A stretch of DNA of 64,000 nucleotides from Maricaulaceae bacterium EIL42A08 (GTDB lineage Bacteria; Pseudomonadota; Alphaproteobacteria; Caulobacterales; Maricaulaceae). Below, one piece after another: positions 1 to 9,786 of the stretch. Position numbers and translations under genes: made by a program. The stretch's first letter is position 1, and every line of letters begins with the position of its first letter. The notes below the pieces were generated by a model. That model was not told the DNA's origin. It saw only the letters and a list, made by a program, of their open reading frames with translations, and made no database searches. The stretch lies in the NCBI GenBank assembly GCA_024178355.1, contig JAMZNZ010000001.1, positions 407,749 to 471,748 of the forward strand. Reading direction: 5' to 3'.

Positions 1-51
1 CATTTGCATTATAGCTGGGGAAAATCACCCCCGACGCGCAGGACGTTCGCC

Positions 52-708
52 ATGCAAATCTTCCTCGACACCGCAGAAATCAACGAAATCCGCTCCCGGC
101 TTGATGCGGGTCTGGTTGATGGTGTGACCACCAACCCGTCTCTGATCGCCAAGGCGGGTGCCGGCATTTTCGAACGTGTGGCCGAGATTTGTGATGCCGT
201 CGATGGCCCGGTCAGCGCTGAAGTGGTGGCGACCGAAGCTGACGCCATGATCGCCGAAGGCAAGCGCCTGGCCGAGATCGCGCCGAACGTGGTGGTGAAG
301 CTGCCGCTGACCGCACAGGGTCTTGTCGCGTGTCGCACCTTCGCCGAGGCGGGCATTCAGACCAATGTCACTTTGTGTTTTTCGATCAATCAGGCGCTGA
401 TGGCCGCCAAGGCCGGTGCCAGTTATATTTCACCCTTCGTGGGCCGGGTTGACGATGCAGGTGGCGACGGCATCGGCCTGCTGGCTGGCATCCGCGAAGT
501 CTATGACAATTTCGGCTACGAGACCGAAATCCTGGCCGCTTCTATGCGGGGGCCTGCCCATGTGGAGGCCGCGGCTGCTGTTGGGTGTGATGCGGCCACG
601 ATCCCGCCAAAGGTGTTTGACGCGCTGGTCGCCCACCCCCTCACAGAAAAGGGCCTTGCCGCATTCCTGAAAGACTGGGAAGCGACGGGGCGCAAGGGCC
701 TAGATTAG
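52..708 (+). CDS. tal: Transaldolase / fructose-6-phosphate aldolase family
   Basis: 218 residues, the size of the short transaldolases of the TalC/FSA type. Asp6 (FLDTAE), the TTNPS motif at residues 26-30 and the Schiff-base lysine in VVKLPLT (Lys83) are all present, as is the late ISPFVGR motif. The family moves a dihydroxyacetone unit between sugar phosphates in the non-oxidative pentose phosphate pathway, in the cytoplasm. I place the start at the ATG at 52; a TTG at 4 would add 16 residues without family resemblance. The 3' end overlaps the convergent serA gene by a few bases. Family is sure; transaldolase versus aldolase activity cannot be told from sequence alone. Confidence 0.93.
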   Translation: MQIFLDTAEINEIRSRLDAGLVDGVTTNPSLIAKAGAGIFERVAEICDAVDGPVSAEVVATEADAMIAEGKRLAEIAPNVVVKLPLTAQGLVACRTFAEAGIQTNVTLCFSINQALMAAKAGASYISPFVGRVDDAGGDGIGLLAGIREVYDNFGYETEILAASMRGPAHVEAAAAVGCDAATIPPKVFDALVAHPLTEKGLAAFLKDWEATGRKGLD

Positions 709-1925
709 GCCTCGATCAAACGCGCCCGGATGGCACCATCAAGGTCCAGAACGGAGCTTAAAAAGCCGTCTGCGAGCGTGCCTTCCAGATCAGTGACCGC
801 GTAGCCCAGATCGCCTTCGGTTTTGAGCATCTGAGCGGCCACGTTGGCTCCCGCGCGCTCCGCCAGATCATTCAGGCGGCGCAGAAAGCCCGGCTTGTTC
901 TCGTGCGGCACGATCAGGCGCACGCGCCCTGGATCGATGGGGCCCGGCTCCACCTGCGGAAAGTTCACCGCAAAGCTGGTCGCGCCTTCGAACAGGTATT
1001 TCGCCAGCTTGGTGGCTGCATCTAGACCGATGGCCTGCTGCGCTTCAGCCGTTGAACCCCCAATGTGAGGCGTCAGGATCACGTTCGGGCAGGCCTGAAG
1101 CGGGCTTTCAAACTTCTCATCCTTGCTTTTGGGCTCTACCGGAAACACGTCCACCGCCGCACCGGCCAGGTGCCCGGATTTAAGCGCATCGGCCATCGCG
1201 TCGACATCAACCAGATTGCCGCGCGCCTGGTTGATCAGATAGCTGCCAGACTTCATCGAGAAGATGCGCTCACGCGTCATCATGTCGGCGGTGCGAGACG
1301 TCGCCGGCACGTGCAGCGTGACGACATCACATTCGGAAATCAGTCGATCCAGAGAATCCATCGCCCGCGCATTGCCGTGCGCCAGCTTCGGTTCGATGTC
1401 GTAGTAATACACGTGCATCCCGAAGGCTGAGGCCAGAACCGAGAGTTGAGCCCCGATATTGCCGTAGCCGACAATGCCCAGCTTTTTCTTGCGGACCTCG
1501 TTTGACCCATCAGCGGTTTTTAGCCAGCCCCCTTGATGGATGGAGAACATCTTTTCAGGAATCCGCCGCATCAGCATGACGATGCTGGCCATGGTCAGCT
1601 CAGCTACCGAGCGGGTGTTCGCAAATGGCGCGTTGAAGACAGGAATGCCCCGGTTTGCTGCCGCCTGAAGATCGACCTGATTGGTCCCGATGCAGAAACA
1701 ACCGATGGCCTGGAGCGCGGTCGCGGCATCCAAAAGAGCAGCATCCACCTGAGTGCGCGAACGAATGCCCAGCAAGGCCGCGCTGGCGATCTCCGCCTCC
1801 AGGAGCTGGCGATCGGGCGACCCGGAAAGCCGATCCACCTTGATGGGGCCAAAGGCCTGGAGCGCAGAGTCAGCGTCTGCATGAACGTTTTCCAGAAGAA
1901 GCGCGCGCGATGGTGTGTGGGCCAT
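705..1925 (-). CDS. serA: D-3-phosphoglycerate dehydrogenase
   Basis: 406 residues. Catalyses NAD-dependent oxidation of 3-phosphoglycerate, the first step of serine synthesis. The nucleotide-binding motif GIVGYGNIG lies near residue 150. The catalytic Arg ([10 protein letters not shown]), Glu (FPVEP) and His (LTPHIGGST) are in the expected order. The C-terminal 80 residues ([17 protein letters not shown] onward) form an ACT-type domain, as in the E. coli-like short form that is feedback-inhibited by serine. Its tail overlaps that of the convergent transaldolase gene. The nearly 190-base spacer to the epimerase gene at 2115 must hold both promoters, which diverge. Confidence 0.95.
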   Translation of the reverse strand: MAHTPSRALLLENVHADADSALQAFGPIKVDRLSGSPDRQLLEAEIASAALLGIRSRTQVDAALLDAATALQAIGCFCIGTNQVDLQAAANRGIPVFNAPFANTRSVAELTMASIVMLMRRIPEKMFSIHQGGWLKTADGSNEVRKKKLGIVGYGNIGAQLSVLASAFGMHVYYYDIEPKLAHGNARAMDSLDRLISECDVVTLHVPATSRTADMMTRERIFSMKSGSYLINQARGNLVDVDAMADALKSGHLAGAAVDVFPVEPKSKDEKFESPLQACPNVILTPHIGGSTAEAQQAIGLDAATKLAKYLFEGATSFAVNFPQVEPGPIDPGRVRLIVPHENKPGFLRRLNDLAERAGANVAAQMLKTEGDLGYAVTDLEGTLADGFLSSVLDLDGAIRARLIEA

Positions 1926-2114
1926 GGTCTATCTCATCAGGTCTTGCGTATTGCACCGCAACACTGTGACCGGAGTCGCACAGTGCGCAAGGGCTTTAAC
2001 GGGCCTGTACCGACACAGCGGGAAAACTTAGCAGTCTGCCGCGTGACAAATCGGCGAAGTTGGGCTCATTTGCGCCAACACCGTACGGGTTTGAACAACG
2101 ACCGCAGGACAAAC

Positions 2115-3086
2115 ATGACTGTGTTGGTGACAGGAGCCGCCGGCTTTATCGGCTTTCACGCCGCTCGGGCTTTGCTTGAGCGCGGCGAGACTGTCGTCGG
2201 TGTCGACTGCCTTACGGACTACTACGACACATCGCTCAAACAGGCCCGGCTGGACACGCTTCGCAGCCGCAACGGCTTTGACTTCGTGCACCTTGATCTT
2301 GCTGACGCGGACAGGTTTCGCGAACTGGTCCTCAAGGTTCAGCCAGAACGCATTCTCCACCTCGCAGCTCAGGCGGGCGTGCGCTATTCACTCAAAAACC
2401 CGTTTGCCTACACCCACGCCAATATAAACGGGCATCTATCCGTGCTTGAGGCGGCACGGGCTCTGGGCCCATCGCTGAAGCATGTGGTCTATGCCTCCTC
2501 CAGCTCGGTTTATGGCGAGCGCGAGGGCGCGTTTAAAGAAACAGATGCGGTTGATGCACCGGTCTCGCTCTATGCGGCAACCAAGCGCGCTGATGAGCTG
2601 ATGAGCCAGACCTATACGCATCTCTACGGTCTGCCGCTGACGGGGCTTCGCTTCTTTACGGTGTATGGGGCCTGGGGCCGCCCGGACATGGCCTATTTCT
2701 CGTTCGCAGAACGGATGATCGCCGGTGAGCCCATCGAGCTGTTTAACCACGGCCGGAACCGGCGCGACTTCACTTTTATCGATGACATGCTGCCAGCGCT
2801 TCAGGCAGTACTCGAAGATAATCCGGGCAATCAGCACCGCGTCTTCAACATTGGTGGCTCACAGCCGGTCGACACGCTGGCGCTGGTAACAGCTCTTGAA
2901 AAGGCCCTTGGTCTTGAGGCCGAGAAGCGTCTGGTTGAGGCACAGCCCGGCGATGTGTCCAATACCTGGGCTGACACCTCAAAGCTGGAAGCGGCCTATG
3001 GCAAAAGCTGCCAAACACCGCTGGACGACGGGATTGGCGAATTTGCAAGCTGGTTCAAAGACTGGAAAGCTGGCCAATGCGGCTAG
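2115..3086 (+). CDS. NAD-dependent epimerase, UDP-glucuronate 4-epimerase-like
   Basis: 323 residues, an extended short-chain dehydrogenase. The N-terminal motif TGAAGFIGFH binds NAD, and the catalytic pair is Tyr-x-x-x-Lys in SLYAATKRAD, preceded by the Ser-rich SSSSVYG. The phrase CLTDYYDTSLKQARL and the FFTVYG(A)WGRPDMA motif are typical of UDP-glucuronate 4-epimerases (LpsL/GAE group), which make UDP-galacturonate for lipopolysaccharide or capsule. The reading frame stays open upstream to 1533, but that part has no family resemblance, so I start at the ATG at 2115. The substrate is inferred from family resemblance. It lies at the left edge of the polysaccharide region. Confidence 0.85.
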   Translation: MTVLVTGAAGFIGFHAARALLERGETVVGVDCLTDYYDTSLKQARLDTLRSRNGFDFVHLDLADADRFRELVLKVQPERILHLAAQAGVRYSLKNPFAYTHANINGHLSVLEAARALGPSLKHVVYASSSSVYGEREGAFKETDAVDAPVSLYAATKRADELMSQTYTHLYGLPLTGLRFFTVYGAWGRPDMAYFSFAERMIAGEPIELFNHGRNRRDFTFIDDMLPALQAVLEDNPGNQHRVFNIGGSQPVDTLALVTALEKALGLEAEKRLVEAQPGDVSNTWADTSKLEAAYGKSCQTPLDDGIGEFASWFKDWKAGQCG

Positions 3087-3868
3087 GCCAAGCTCGCATT
3101 GGCCAGCAAGTGCCGAGTGCGCGTTGTCGTCATGAGGGCACAGCCAACTTCCTCGCGATGCAAGGCAGCCTGCAGCCCATCCTCCACACTGACACGTCCC
3201 CGACCGGGCCCTGACCTCAGCTGTTTGGCGAGCCGATAGAGGTCAGCTGGCCTGCGTGGCAATTGAAGTTTTGTGGGAGCGTCTCCTGAGGTTTCAATCG
3301 CGATGACGGTCAGGCCAGCCTTGGCGGCATCGAGAAGGCGTTGGTCCTCGTCAGACGACAGGAATGGGTGGACCGGAGCCATCAGCATCTGGAAAGCCCC
3401 CGTTTCAATCGCTGCAGAGAGCTCAGCCCCACGCCCGGCTGCGCCCAGATACTTGAACGCCCCGGCACCTTTAAGAGCCTCCAGTCGCTCGAGCAGCGCT
3501 GGGGTCAACTCTTCTGCGCCCGCGCCATGAAGGAAGAGCGCATCCACGCCTTCCACCTGTAAACGGGTCAGGCTATCTCGCAGGCTCTGTTCAATTTGGT
3601 CCTGGGAAAACCCACGCTGGCGACCCGCCAGACCGTGACTGGACAGCCCCGCTTTGGTGGAGATGAAGACCTCGTCGCGGGGGAGCTGTTTCAAGCCTTC
3701 GCCAAGGCGTCGCTCCGCCTCACCCGCGCCATAGGCGGGTGCCGTATCAAACACGCGCACCCCGGCCTCGTAGGCCTTCCGAACAAGATTACCGGTGCGC
3801 GCTCGCGCAACCAGGGGCGTGCCGTGGGGACCAGAAACCCCGAATCCAATGCGAGACAGAAGCGTCAT
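3083..3868 (-). CDS. Aldo/keto reductase
   Basis: 261 residues, slightly short for the family (usually about 280-330). The expected catalytic set is visible: Asp and Tyr in FDTAPAYGAGEAE (about residues 40-52), Lys in FISTKAG and His in DALFLHGAG. These enzymes use NADPH to reduce aldehydes or sugars in the cytoplasm. Several relatives occur in surface-sugar gene clusters, but the substrate here cannot be named. The 3' end overlaps the convergent epimerase gene by four bases. Confidence 0.85.
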   Translation of the reverse strand: MTLLSRIGFGVSGPHGTPLVARARTGNLVRKAYEAGVRVFDTAPAYGAGEAERRLGEGLKQLPRDEVFISTKAGLSSHGLAGRQRGFSQDQIEQSLRDSLTRLQVEGVDALFLHGAGAEELTPALLERLEALKGAGAFKYLGAAGRGAELSAAIETGAFQMLMAPVHPFLSSDEDQRLLDAAKAGLTVIAIETSGDAPTKLQLPRRPADLYRLAKQLRSGPGRGRVSVEDGLQAALHREEVGCALMTTTRTRHLLANASLA

Positions 3869-3921
3869 GGCCTGACGCTACCCGACCCGCGACCTTGCGT
3901 CATCGTGTGTGTGCGACGCTG

Positions 3922-4731
3922 CTACTCAATCGCTTCCAGTACGCCGCCCACACGGATTGGCGAGCAGCTGACGGCAAGCCCTGTGCTGTCGTCGGTCTCC
4001 ACAAGAAGACCGCAGACGGTTGCCGGGCCGTTGGCGGTCTGGAATCGGCTGGAGCGCATGTGGGTGACGAAGCGGTTCACGGGCTCGTCCTTCTCCATGC
4101 CAATCACAGAGTCGTAGTCTCCGCACATGCCCGCATCGGTCTGATAGGCCGTACCACCGGGCAGGACGCGATGGTCTGCGGTCGGGATATGGGTATGGGT
4201 GCCCACCACCAGGCTAGCCCGACCGTCACAGTAAACGCCCAGCGCGTTCTTCTCGCTGGTGGCTTCACCGTGCATGTCGACGATAATGGCGTCCGCAACC
4301 GCGCCAAGCGGGGCGGCATTCAGCTCACGATCCACCGCGGCGAACGGATCTTCCAGCGGCTGCATGAACAGGCGCAGCATCACATTCATGACCAGAACAC
4401 GGCGGCCATCCGGCAGGTCATAAAGCGACGAGCCCCGCCCCGGCGCAGCGCCCTCTGGATAATTGACCGGCCGCAACAGACGCGGCTCACGTTCGATATA
4501 GGTCAGCGCTTCATTCTGGTCCCAGGCGTGATTGCCCAGCGTAAGAACATCGGCGCCAGCATCATAAAGCTCATTAGCGGTGCGCTCGGTGATGCCAAAG
4601 CCACCGGCGGCGTTCTCCGCATTCACGATGACGAAGTCGAGCTGCAGGCGGTCCTTCAGGCCCGGCAGGTGCTCCATGACACCTTCACGACCCGACTTGC
4701 CGACCACGTCTCCGAAAAATCCAATGCGCAT
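3922..4731 (-). CDS. YmdB-family metallophosphoesterase (TIGR00282)
   Basis: 269 residues, full family length. The metal ligands of the family are in order: Asp in GDVVGKSGR (residue 8), Glu-Asn in NAENAAGGFGIT, Asn-His in LGNHAWDQ, His in DMHGEATSEK and the His pair in GTHTHIPTADHR. Bacillus YmdB hydrolyses cyclic nucleotides such as 2',3'-cAMP and affects RNA turnover and development. The alphaproteobacterial role is less clear. An inverted repeat GCGCGC-GATATA-GCGCGC lies just upstream at 4754-4771. Confidence 0.9.
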   Translation of the reverse strand: MRIGFFGDVVGKSGREGVMEHLPGLKDRLQLDFVIVNAENAAGGFGITERTANELYDAGADVLTLGNHAWDQNEALTYIEREPRLLRPVNYPEGAAPGRGSSLYDLPDGRRVLVMNVMLRLFMQPLEDPFAAVDRELNAAPLGAVADAIIVDMHGEATSEKNALGVYCDGRASLVVGTHTHIPTADHRVLPGGTAYQTDAGMCGDYDSVIGMEKDEPVNRFVTHMRSSRFQTANGPATVCGLLVETDDSTGLAVSCSPIRVGGVLEAIE

Positions 4732-4802
4732 TTGCGATCCTTAAGCGATGACGGCGCGCGATATAGCGCGCTAAGCGCACTTTCGCCATAGGCTGCCGGA
4801 TT

Positions 4803-5693
4803 TCAGAGCGGTTGGGTCAACCGGTTTCGCATGGCCGGCGAGGCTGGGGCCGGCAAGTAGCTGTGCAGCCCTTTATGTGGACAGCCAAGGCGATACCATC
4901 TCAGCGCGTTGAAATGGATATCTCTTATCGCGGCCTCGCGCACAATTTCGTCTGATACCAGGTCATTCGCATACGCGCTCAGGACCGCGGCGCAGGCCTT
5001 GACACAGGCTTCATCCTTGCGCCAGCTCGGATGAGTGCTTTGCGGGTAGAAGCGCTTAGCCAGCATGTCAGCATCGACACACACAAGTTGCCCAGCCATG
5101 CCAAGCCCGGCAATCCAGCAACGTTCCGAATAGGCGACACCGTCGGCCTTGCGAATGAAAAGATCGAGGGACCGGACCCTATCCATGTCCACAATGCCCT
5201 TGAATCCCCCGTTGACGCGCATGGTCCAGTAGACACTCAATGCGTCCTGTAAGGACCAGTAGTCTTGCGCTCTTGTTTCAAAGATGTGGCGCTCATCGCG
5301 TCTCGGGACCCGCTCATCATCTGCCGTCAGGCATAAAACCCGCCCGTACGCCATGATGGCCTTTGGGCTCTGCTCAAGCGCTTTAACAAAGGGTGCGCTT
5401 TCGAACATGTCATCATCGTGCGGGACAATCCGTGCATATCGACCGGTTGCGTGGCGCAGGAGCACATTCGAGTTTTCGACAAAATCGGCCTCGTCGGCAT
5501 CCTGCAGGATGCGAACCGCCTCGTCAGCAGCAAACTCCAATTTCAGACGCTCAGCCAGATCGTCATGGCAATGGCGGTCGGAGAGAATGACTTCTGCCCC
5601 TTCCCGACGAGCCTTTGCGATATTTGCACGGATCACGCTTTCCCAGCGCGCTGACCGATAAAGGGGGATCAGAACCGAGAGCCGATTGGTCAT
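4803..5693 (-). CDS. Glycosyltransferase-like protein (GT-A, family 2 type)
   Basis: 296 residues. The N-terminus NRLSVLIPLYRS matches the opening strand of family-2 glycosyltransferases, and HDDDMFE near residue 100 resembles the metal-binding DxD motif. The C-terminal half is less typical, with many Trp and Cys residues. The start is fixed by the ATGA overlap with the upstream FAD-oxidoreductase gene, whose stop lies at 5690-5692; a longer frame to 5753 would lie inside that gene. The two genes are translationally coupled, which suggests a joint role. Acceptor and donor sugars are unknown. Confidence 0.65.
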   Translation of the reverse strand: MTNRLSVLIPLYRSARWESVIRANIAKARREGAEVILSDRHCHDDLAERLKLEFAADEAVRILQDADEADFVENSNVLLRHATGRYARIVPHDDDMFESAPFVKALEQSPKAIMAYGRVLCLTADDERVPRRDERHIFETRAQDYWSLQDALSVYWTMRVNGGFKGIVDMDRVRSLDLFIRKADGVAYSERCWIAGLGMAGQLVCVDADMLAKRFYPQSTHPSWRKDEACVKACAAVLSAYANDLVSDEIVREAAIRDIHFNALRWYRLGCPHKGLHSYLPAPASPAMRNRLTQPL

Positions 5694-6925
5694 CCCGCAA
5701 GCCTGTTCACAAGTGTTGCCGCAGCCTCGCGGCCGAACCACGGTGCCGTGCAATACTTGCCTGTATCGATGGAAACCCAGAGCCCGTGATCGTGGACCCC
5801 TATGTCACTGCGCCGGTGAAGGCCGCTTTCGATCACGTCAATGTCGCTCTTGCCTCTAGCAACAATAATACCGCCGCCGACGCGCGTATTTGCTGATCTG
5901 GATAACAGGTCAGACGCTGCGGGCACGTACCTGGCCAGCGCCTCGATTGACTCCTGAAACATCGCAGACCGATCCACTGCCCCAAGAACGCCTTCAAGGC
6001 TTGCTGCATCAAGGCCAGAGGCTTCTGCAAGTTTGCAGGATGGGTACCATGAGATGTAGGCCGTGCCATTTGAGTGATTGACCAGGTCACCATAGGGACC
6101 GGTGATCAGGGTCAAAGACGGCAATTGCTTCACCGTCGCCGGTGTCAGCTGATGAATTTCCATGGCCGCCTTGTATCTGAGCCACTGATCGACCGGGACT
6201 TCCAGGCCCAGCTCAGCATCCAGTCGAGCTCGGTCCTGCCACAACGCGTTCACCACGCCATCGTAATCATTGGACCCGGGACCATCAGCGCTGTCCCATT
6301 CCAGCTTCACACGATCGCTCGCAAGTGCAGCCGATCTGATGTGATGGCCGCCGTAAAACCTGATTTGTGAAGAAGCGAGGACGGCCGCACCAACAACATC
6401 GGCAATCCAGCCTGTCTGAAGCGCAACCTCGGACGTCTTGAAGGCCGCCAGAACGTAAGGCTCCGCCACACCAATATCAACGGGCATGACCCGGCGAGCG
6501 GGTGAATACGCAATCGGATAGGGGGCACCTTCGCGCAACAGGTCCATCACCGTTGCGTCAACGCTGGCGAAGTGCGCTTCAACTTCACTGGGCGTGACAA
6601 GACTGTCGCGGGGGACTGCATAGTGAAAGGGTCGTGAGACAGGGGCCAGCGTGGCCGGGACGCCGGTCAGCGCTTCAATGTCCGCCAGAAATCTCAAAGA
6701 GCCTTCCGCCAGAATACGATGTGTCGCGCGTTCAGGATCGGCAGCATAAACATAGCCCAGATGAAGCTTGCCTTCATTGTGGAGACTCGCGGCTCTGACG
6801 GGATGGGGCAACTTTTCAAAGAGATCGACGTGCAACCCTTGCTGCGCCGCGTCTAGAGCGGCCGCGCAGCCAGCAAGGCCCGCCCCGAGTACGGCGACCC
6901 GCCCCCCTATAGCTTTTTTTGCCAA
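5690..6925 (-). CDS. FAD-dependent oxidoreductase (DAO-like)
   Basis: 411 residues. A dinucleotide-binding motif AVLGAGLAGCAAALDAA opens the protein, followed by an acidic end of the second strand (VDLFEKL) and the region HNEGKLHLGYVYAAD, typical of the D-amino-acid oxidase/glycine oxidase fold. The start is a TTG at 6925, preceded by GGGGA. The next gene overlaps by ATGA, so the pair forms an operon with the glycosyltransferase-like gene. Substrate unknown. The gene contains a run of seven A and a run of six G within its first ten codons. Confidence 0.75.
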   Translation of the reverse strand: MAKKAIGGRVAVLGAGLAGCAAALDAAQQGLHVDLFEKLPHPVRAASLHNEGKLHLGYVYAADPERATHRILAEGSLRFLADIEALTGVPATLAPVSRPFHYAVPRDSLVTPSEVEAHFASVDATVMDLLREGAPYPIAYSPARRVMPVDIGVAEPYVLAAFKTSEVALQTGWIADVVGAAVLASSQIRFYGGHHIRSAALASDRVKLEWDSADGPGSNDYDGVVNALWQDRARLDAELGLEVPVDQWLRYKAAMEIHQLTPATVKQLPSLTLITGPYGDLVNHSNGTAYISWYPSCKLAEASGLDAASLEGVLGAVDRSAMFQESIEALARYVPAASDLLSRSANTRVGGGIIVARGKSDIDVIESGLHRRSDIGVHDHGLWVSIDTGKYCTAPWFGREAAATLVNRLAG

Positions 6926-6952
6926 TTTATCGTCCCCATGGCGACCAAGCTG

Positions 6953-7723
6953 TTATCCGGCAAACGCCTTTTCAATGACGAACTCGCCCGGGCGAGCATT
7001 CGAGCCTTCGGTCAGGCCGGCCTGCTCGCAGCGAAGCTTGCAGTCTTCGAGCATCTCCATGGAGCCACAGATCATGACACGGTCTGTTTTCGGGTTCAGC
7101 GGAGGTATTCCCAGCTCGTCATAGATGACACCTTCATCCATGAGGGTCGTTATCCGGCCCTTGCGCTCAAAGTCATCGCGGGTGACCGAGGGATAGTAGA
7201 CCAGCTTGTCGCCGACAAACTCGCCCACCAGCGGATCTTCACGCACCGCGTCCACAAGTTCGCGGCCATAGGTCAGCTCGGCGACTTCCCGGCATGTATG
7301 GGTCAGGATGACCTGGTCATAGCGCTCGTAGGTTTCAGGATCGCGGATGACTGACGCGAACGGTGCAATCCCAGTCCCTGTAGACAGCAAATAAAGGCGC
7401 TTTCCTGGAAGCAGAGCATCAAGGACCAAGGTTCCGACGGGCTTGGTACCCAGCAGGATCGTATCGCCTTCGCTGATATGCTGGAGCTTCGAGGTCAAGG
7501 GGCCATCCGGTACCTTGATCGAATAGAATTCCAGCTCCTCATCCCAGCTCGGGCTCGCTATGGAATAGGCCCTTAGAATCGGCTTGTCATTGACCTTTAG
7601 GCCAATCATCACAAACTCGCCGGACCGAAAACGCAGGCTTTGAGGACGGGTTACCCGAAAAGAAAACAACCGGTCCGTATAATGCTTGACCGACTTGATT
7701 GTTTCCTCACTGAAAGCACCCAT
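6953..7723 (-). CDS. fpr: Ferredoxin--NADP(+) reductase
   Basis: 256 residues, matching bacterial subclass I FPR length. The FAD-binding motif RAYSIASP (about residues 50-57), the GPLTSKLQ stretch that follows, and the NADP-binding motif LLSTGTGIAPFASVIRD are present. The C-terminus GEFVIEKAFAG carries the terminal aromatic/Ala pattern of this group. It passes electrons between NADPH and ferredoxin or flavodoxin, often in oxidative stress and Fe-S repair. It starts with ATG at 7723. It sits just upstream of the FAD oxidoreductase in the same direction but with a 27-base gap, so co-transcription is possible. Confidence 0.93.
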   Translation of the reverse strand: MGAFSEETIKSVKHYTDRLFSFRVTRPQSLRFRSGEFVMIGLKVNDKPILRAYSIASPSWDEELEFYSIKVPDGPLTSKLQHISEGDTILLGTKPVGTLVLDALLPGKRLYLLSTGTGIAPFASVIRDPETYERYDQVILTHTCREVAELTYGRELVDAVREDPLVGEFVGDKLVYYPSVTRDDFERKGRITTLMDEGVIYDELGIPPLNPKTDRVMICGSMEMLEDCKLRCEQAGLTEGSNARPGEFVIEKAFAG

Positions 7724-7810
7724 TAAAATATCCTCTCAAGCACTACCCATCCGGCCGCCCGATAATCGGACGCACCCTGCAATATTCGGTTTTACATTGA
7801 GAAACAAATT

Positions 7811-8468
7811 CTAAAACACCGCGTCTGTCGCGCACTCGGCTATGAGCTGGTCGATCACCTGCGCGCCATATTTCGAATTTGCATGGAATCCATCACCCGG
7901 GCGGCAATACTCCGGCTTCAGTTGCCCATCGACGAGGCACTGACCCCGGACATCGATAAAGCGTGCCCCCATAGCCTCAAGCTCGTTGACCATGACCGCC
8001 TCGAAAGCCTGCAAAGTCGCAAGATGCGCAGCGGGACATCGATTGGGACTGTGAGTTAAATAGACCGCCCGGTTTTCCTGCAACAGCAGCCGATAGAAGG
8101 CGAGGACATTGGCCCGCGCTTCAAGAACGCACTGCTTGAAAACAGCCTTCGATACGAAGTTTGCGCCATGGGCGGGGTGAACGGATTGGCCAAAGTCGAC
8201 AAACTCACCGGCGAACCTGTGCGAATTGAACCCAATGACCGAAAGGATTGGACCGTCATAGTCCAGACGCCTCGTAAATCGGCATCTGGCCACGTCAGGA
8301 ACATGAAGGTTGATGTTGAAGTCTCGACCGGCAACCGACTAGCATTTTGCTTCCGTGGCTTTGCCGGTGCCAACCGGGCCACATTGCGCCGCGCTCAGAG
8401 GCGGCATCTGCGAGCGCAACCGCGTGGGAATCTCCGATCAGATAGAATTCAAAGCCCGCTGTAGACAT
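7811..8468 (-). pseudogene. SGNH-hydrolase-like gene broken by a frameshift
   Basis: Reading on the minus strand from an ATG at 8468, the frame begins MSTAGFEFYLIGDSHAVALA, which carries the GDSH block of SGNH hydrolases. It runs about 43 codons and then loses sense. The rest of the protein continues in another frame (GRDFNINLHVPDVARCRF onward) to the stop at 7811 and includes the C-terminal catalytic block GDGFHAN. Joining the frames near 8335-8345 by skipping one base gives 218 residues, and 658 minus 1 is divisible by three. The family often deacylates or esterifies glycans. It lies 76 bases downstream of another broken gene (GSCFA), suggesting shared decay or local sequencing error. Confidence 0.7.
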
Positions 8469-8544
8469 CGAGGATCATTTCCGCGCACGCGACCTCCGGC
8501 TCAGATCTGCGGATGTCGCCGATCCCGGCGCCTGGCTCAGGCGG

Positions 8545-9508
8545 CTAGTCACACGCATACGCCTGCATGAAATGTGTCACGATATGGTCGCCCCCTGAGT
8601 CGTCACCGACCGCAGGTTCGGCTCGAAAAATCGCTCTGCGCCCACCCCGTGGCTTATCAATTCGTAGCTGGGGGAATAATCGACACTCGAATATTGCCCC
8701 GCCACTTCACCGGCCACGGCCCGCAAGACAGATTTTGTATAAGTGTTCGGAACAAGCGCATGGGCATTTGTGACCGCTGTCGCAACAAGTGGAACAGGCG
8801 ACACCGTCAAGATGACCTTGAGCTTTGGATTGTTCTCACGCAGAAGCGCCAGCATAGCCTTCAGGTTCTCAAGGGTTCTGCCAAAGGAGAAATTCACGAA
8901 GATATGCTGCTCAGTGTCAAAGGTTCCAGCCTGTGTTCCCGGACACAGCGGGTAGACAAGGCCGGAGTGCCGGTTACCCAGGCTTCGGTTTGACCCAGCG
9001 TGAAGACAAACACATCCGCGTCGATCACCGCACGCCGGAGCGCGGATAATACCAGATTGCGCGCGGAGAAAAACTCTTCCGCGGAAGCGAATCCTTCAGG
9101 TTCCAGAAGAGGCCTCAATGGATCACGAACCCGGCCGTCTTCATCAATCCAGAATGTCTCGTCTGAAGTGGTCGGATCAAATGCCCACTCAAGCCACTGG
9201 CGCAGGGCAGCCACTGTGTAGATATTCTCCACGCGCGCGGAATAGATCCCACACCCGTATTGGCGAGCCACATCATCGGGCAGAGAGGGAGGCGGAGGCT
9301 CGAAGTCCCTCCAGCCAAAGCCCGTGGCAATGAGGGCACGACTGACATGCTGTGCGAAACACGACCCGAAGCTGACAAGACAATCTGAACGGCGAACAGC
9401 AAACTTTGCGATATGCAAATCCTCGAACGATTGCCCCGTCCGCTCCGCAATTGCAGTGCGCCAAAAATTCCTTGGAGCCAAGGATTGGTAGGGGTGAGGT
9501 GCTCGCAT
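8545..9508 (-). pseudogene. GSCFA-domain protein gene with two frameshifts
   Basis: The N-terminus HPYQSLAPRNFWRTAIAER and the signature VSFGSCFAQHVSRAL identify a GSCFA-domain protein, a family distantly related to SGNH/PC-esterase enzymes. The frame runs to EAWV near 8976, then the family-like continuation SGLVYPLCPGT is found one frame over. A second shift near 8590, in a run of five C, is needed to read the C-terminus DHIVTHFMQAYACD, ending at 8545. Adding one base at each site makes 966 nucleotides and 321 residues, the normal family length. So the gene was complete and recently broken, or the sequence has two single-base errors. A glycan-related function is only a guess. Confidence 0.75.
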
Positions 9509-9786
9509 TCACCTATTCCAGCCGCAATGGAATAGGCTAACTTTTATGCACTCTTTACGAGCATGTAAAATAAAAATTCCCCAATAAAGAGAAATTTAAT
9601 TGGTAGACCTTCTCCACCTCACCGCCATCGCTGAAATCGCGAAGACCTAGCGTGATTAGATTTTCACGCGCAAAAATTATACTCTAGAAACTTTTGCAAC
9701 CGGATAAGTTCACACAAAATAATCACAAAAATAGTCAAAAAAGATTTCACGTAGAGCAATATTAAACAATACCCCAAAGCTGCATT
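9509..9786. other. AT-rich intergenic stretch
   Basis: Between the GSCFA pseudogene start and the SDR stop, both on the minus strand. From about 9535 the base composition turns strongly A+T-rich compared with all flanking genes. I see no open frame, tRNA or inverted repeat of note. It probably contains the promoter for the GSCFA/SGNH pair and may mark a junction of transferred DNA. Confidence 0.6.

Noticed and set aside
1533..2114. N-terminal extension of the epimerase
   Set aside because: The added part lies over serA and the spacer and does not resemble any family; epimerase homology begins at 2115.
4754..4771. Inverted repeat GCGCGC-GATATA-GCGCGC as a terminator or operator
   Set aside because: It is short, GC-alternating and not followed by T; chance is likely in this GC-rich DNA. 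Mentioned only as context for the YmdB gene.
3739..4791. Long plus-strand open frame over the YmdB gene
   Set aside because: It lies wholly antisense to a conserved gene with all catalytic residues; its own translation resembles no family.
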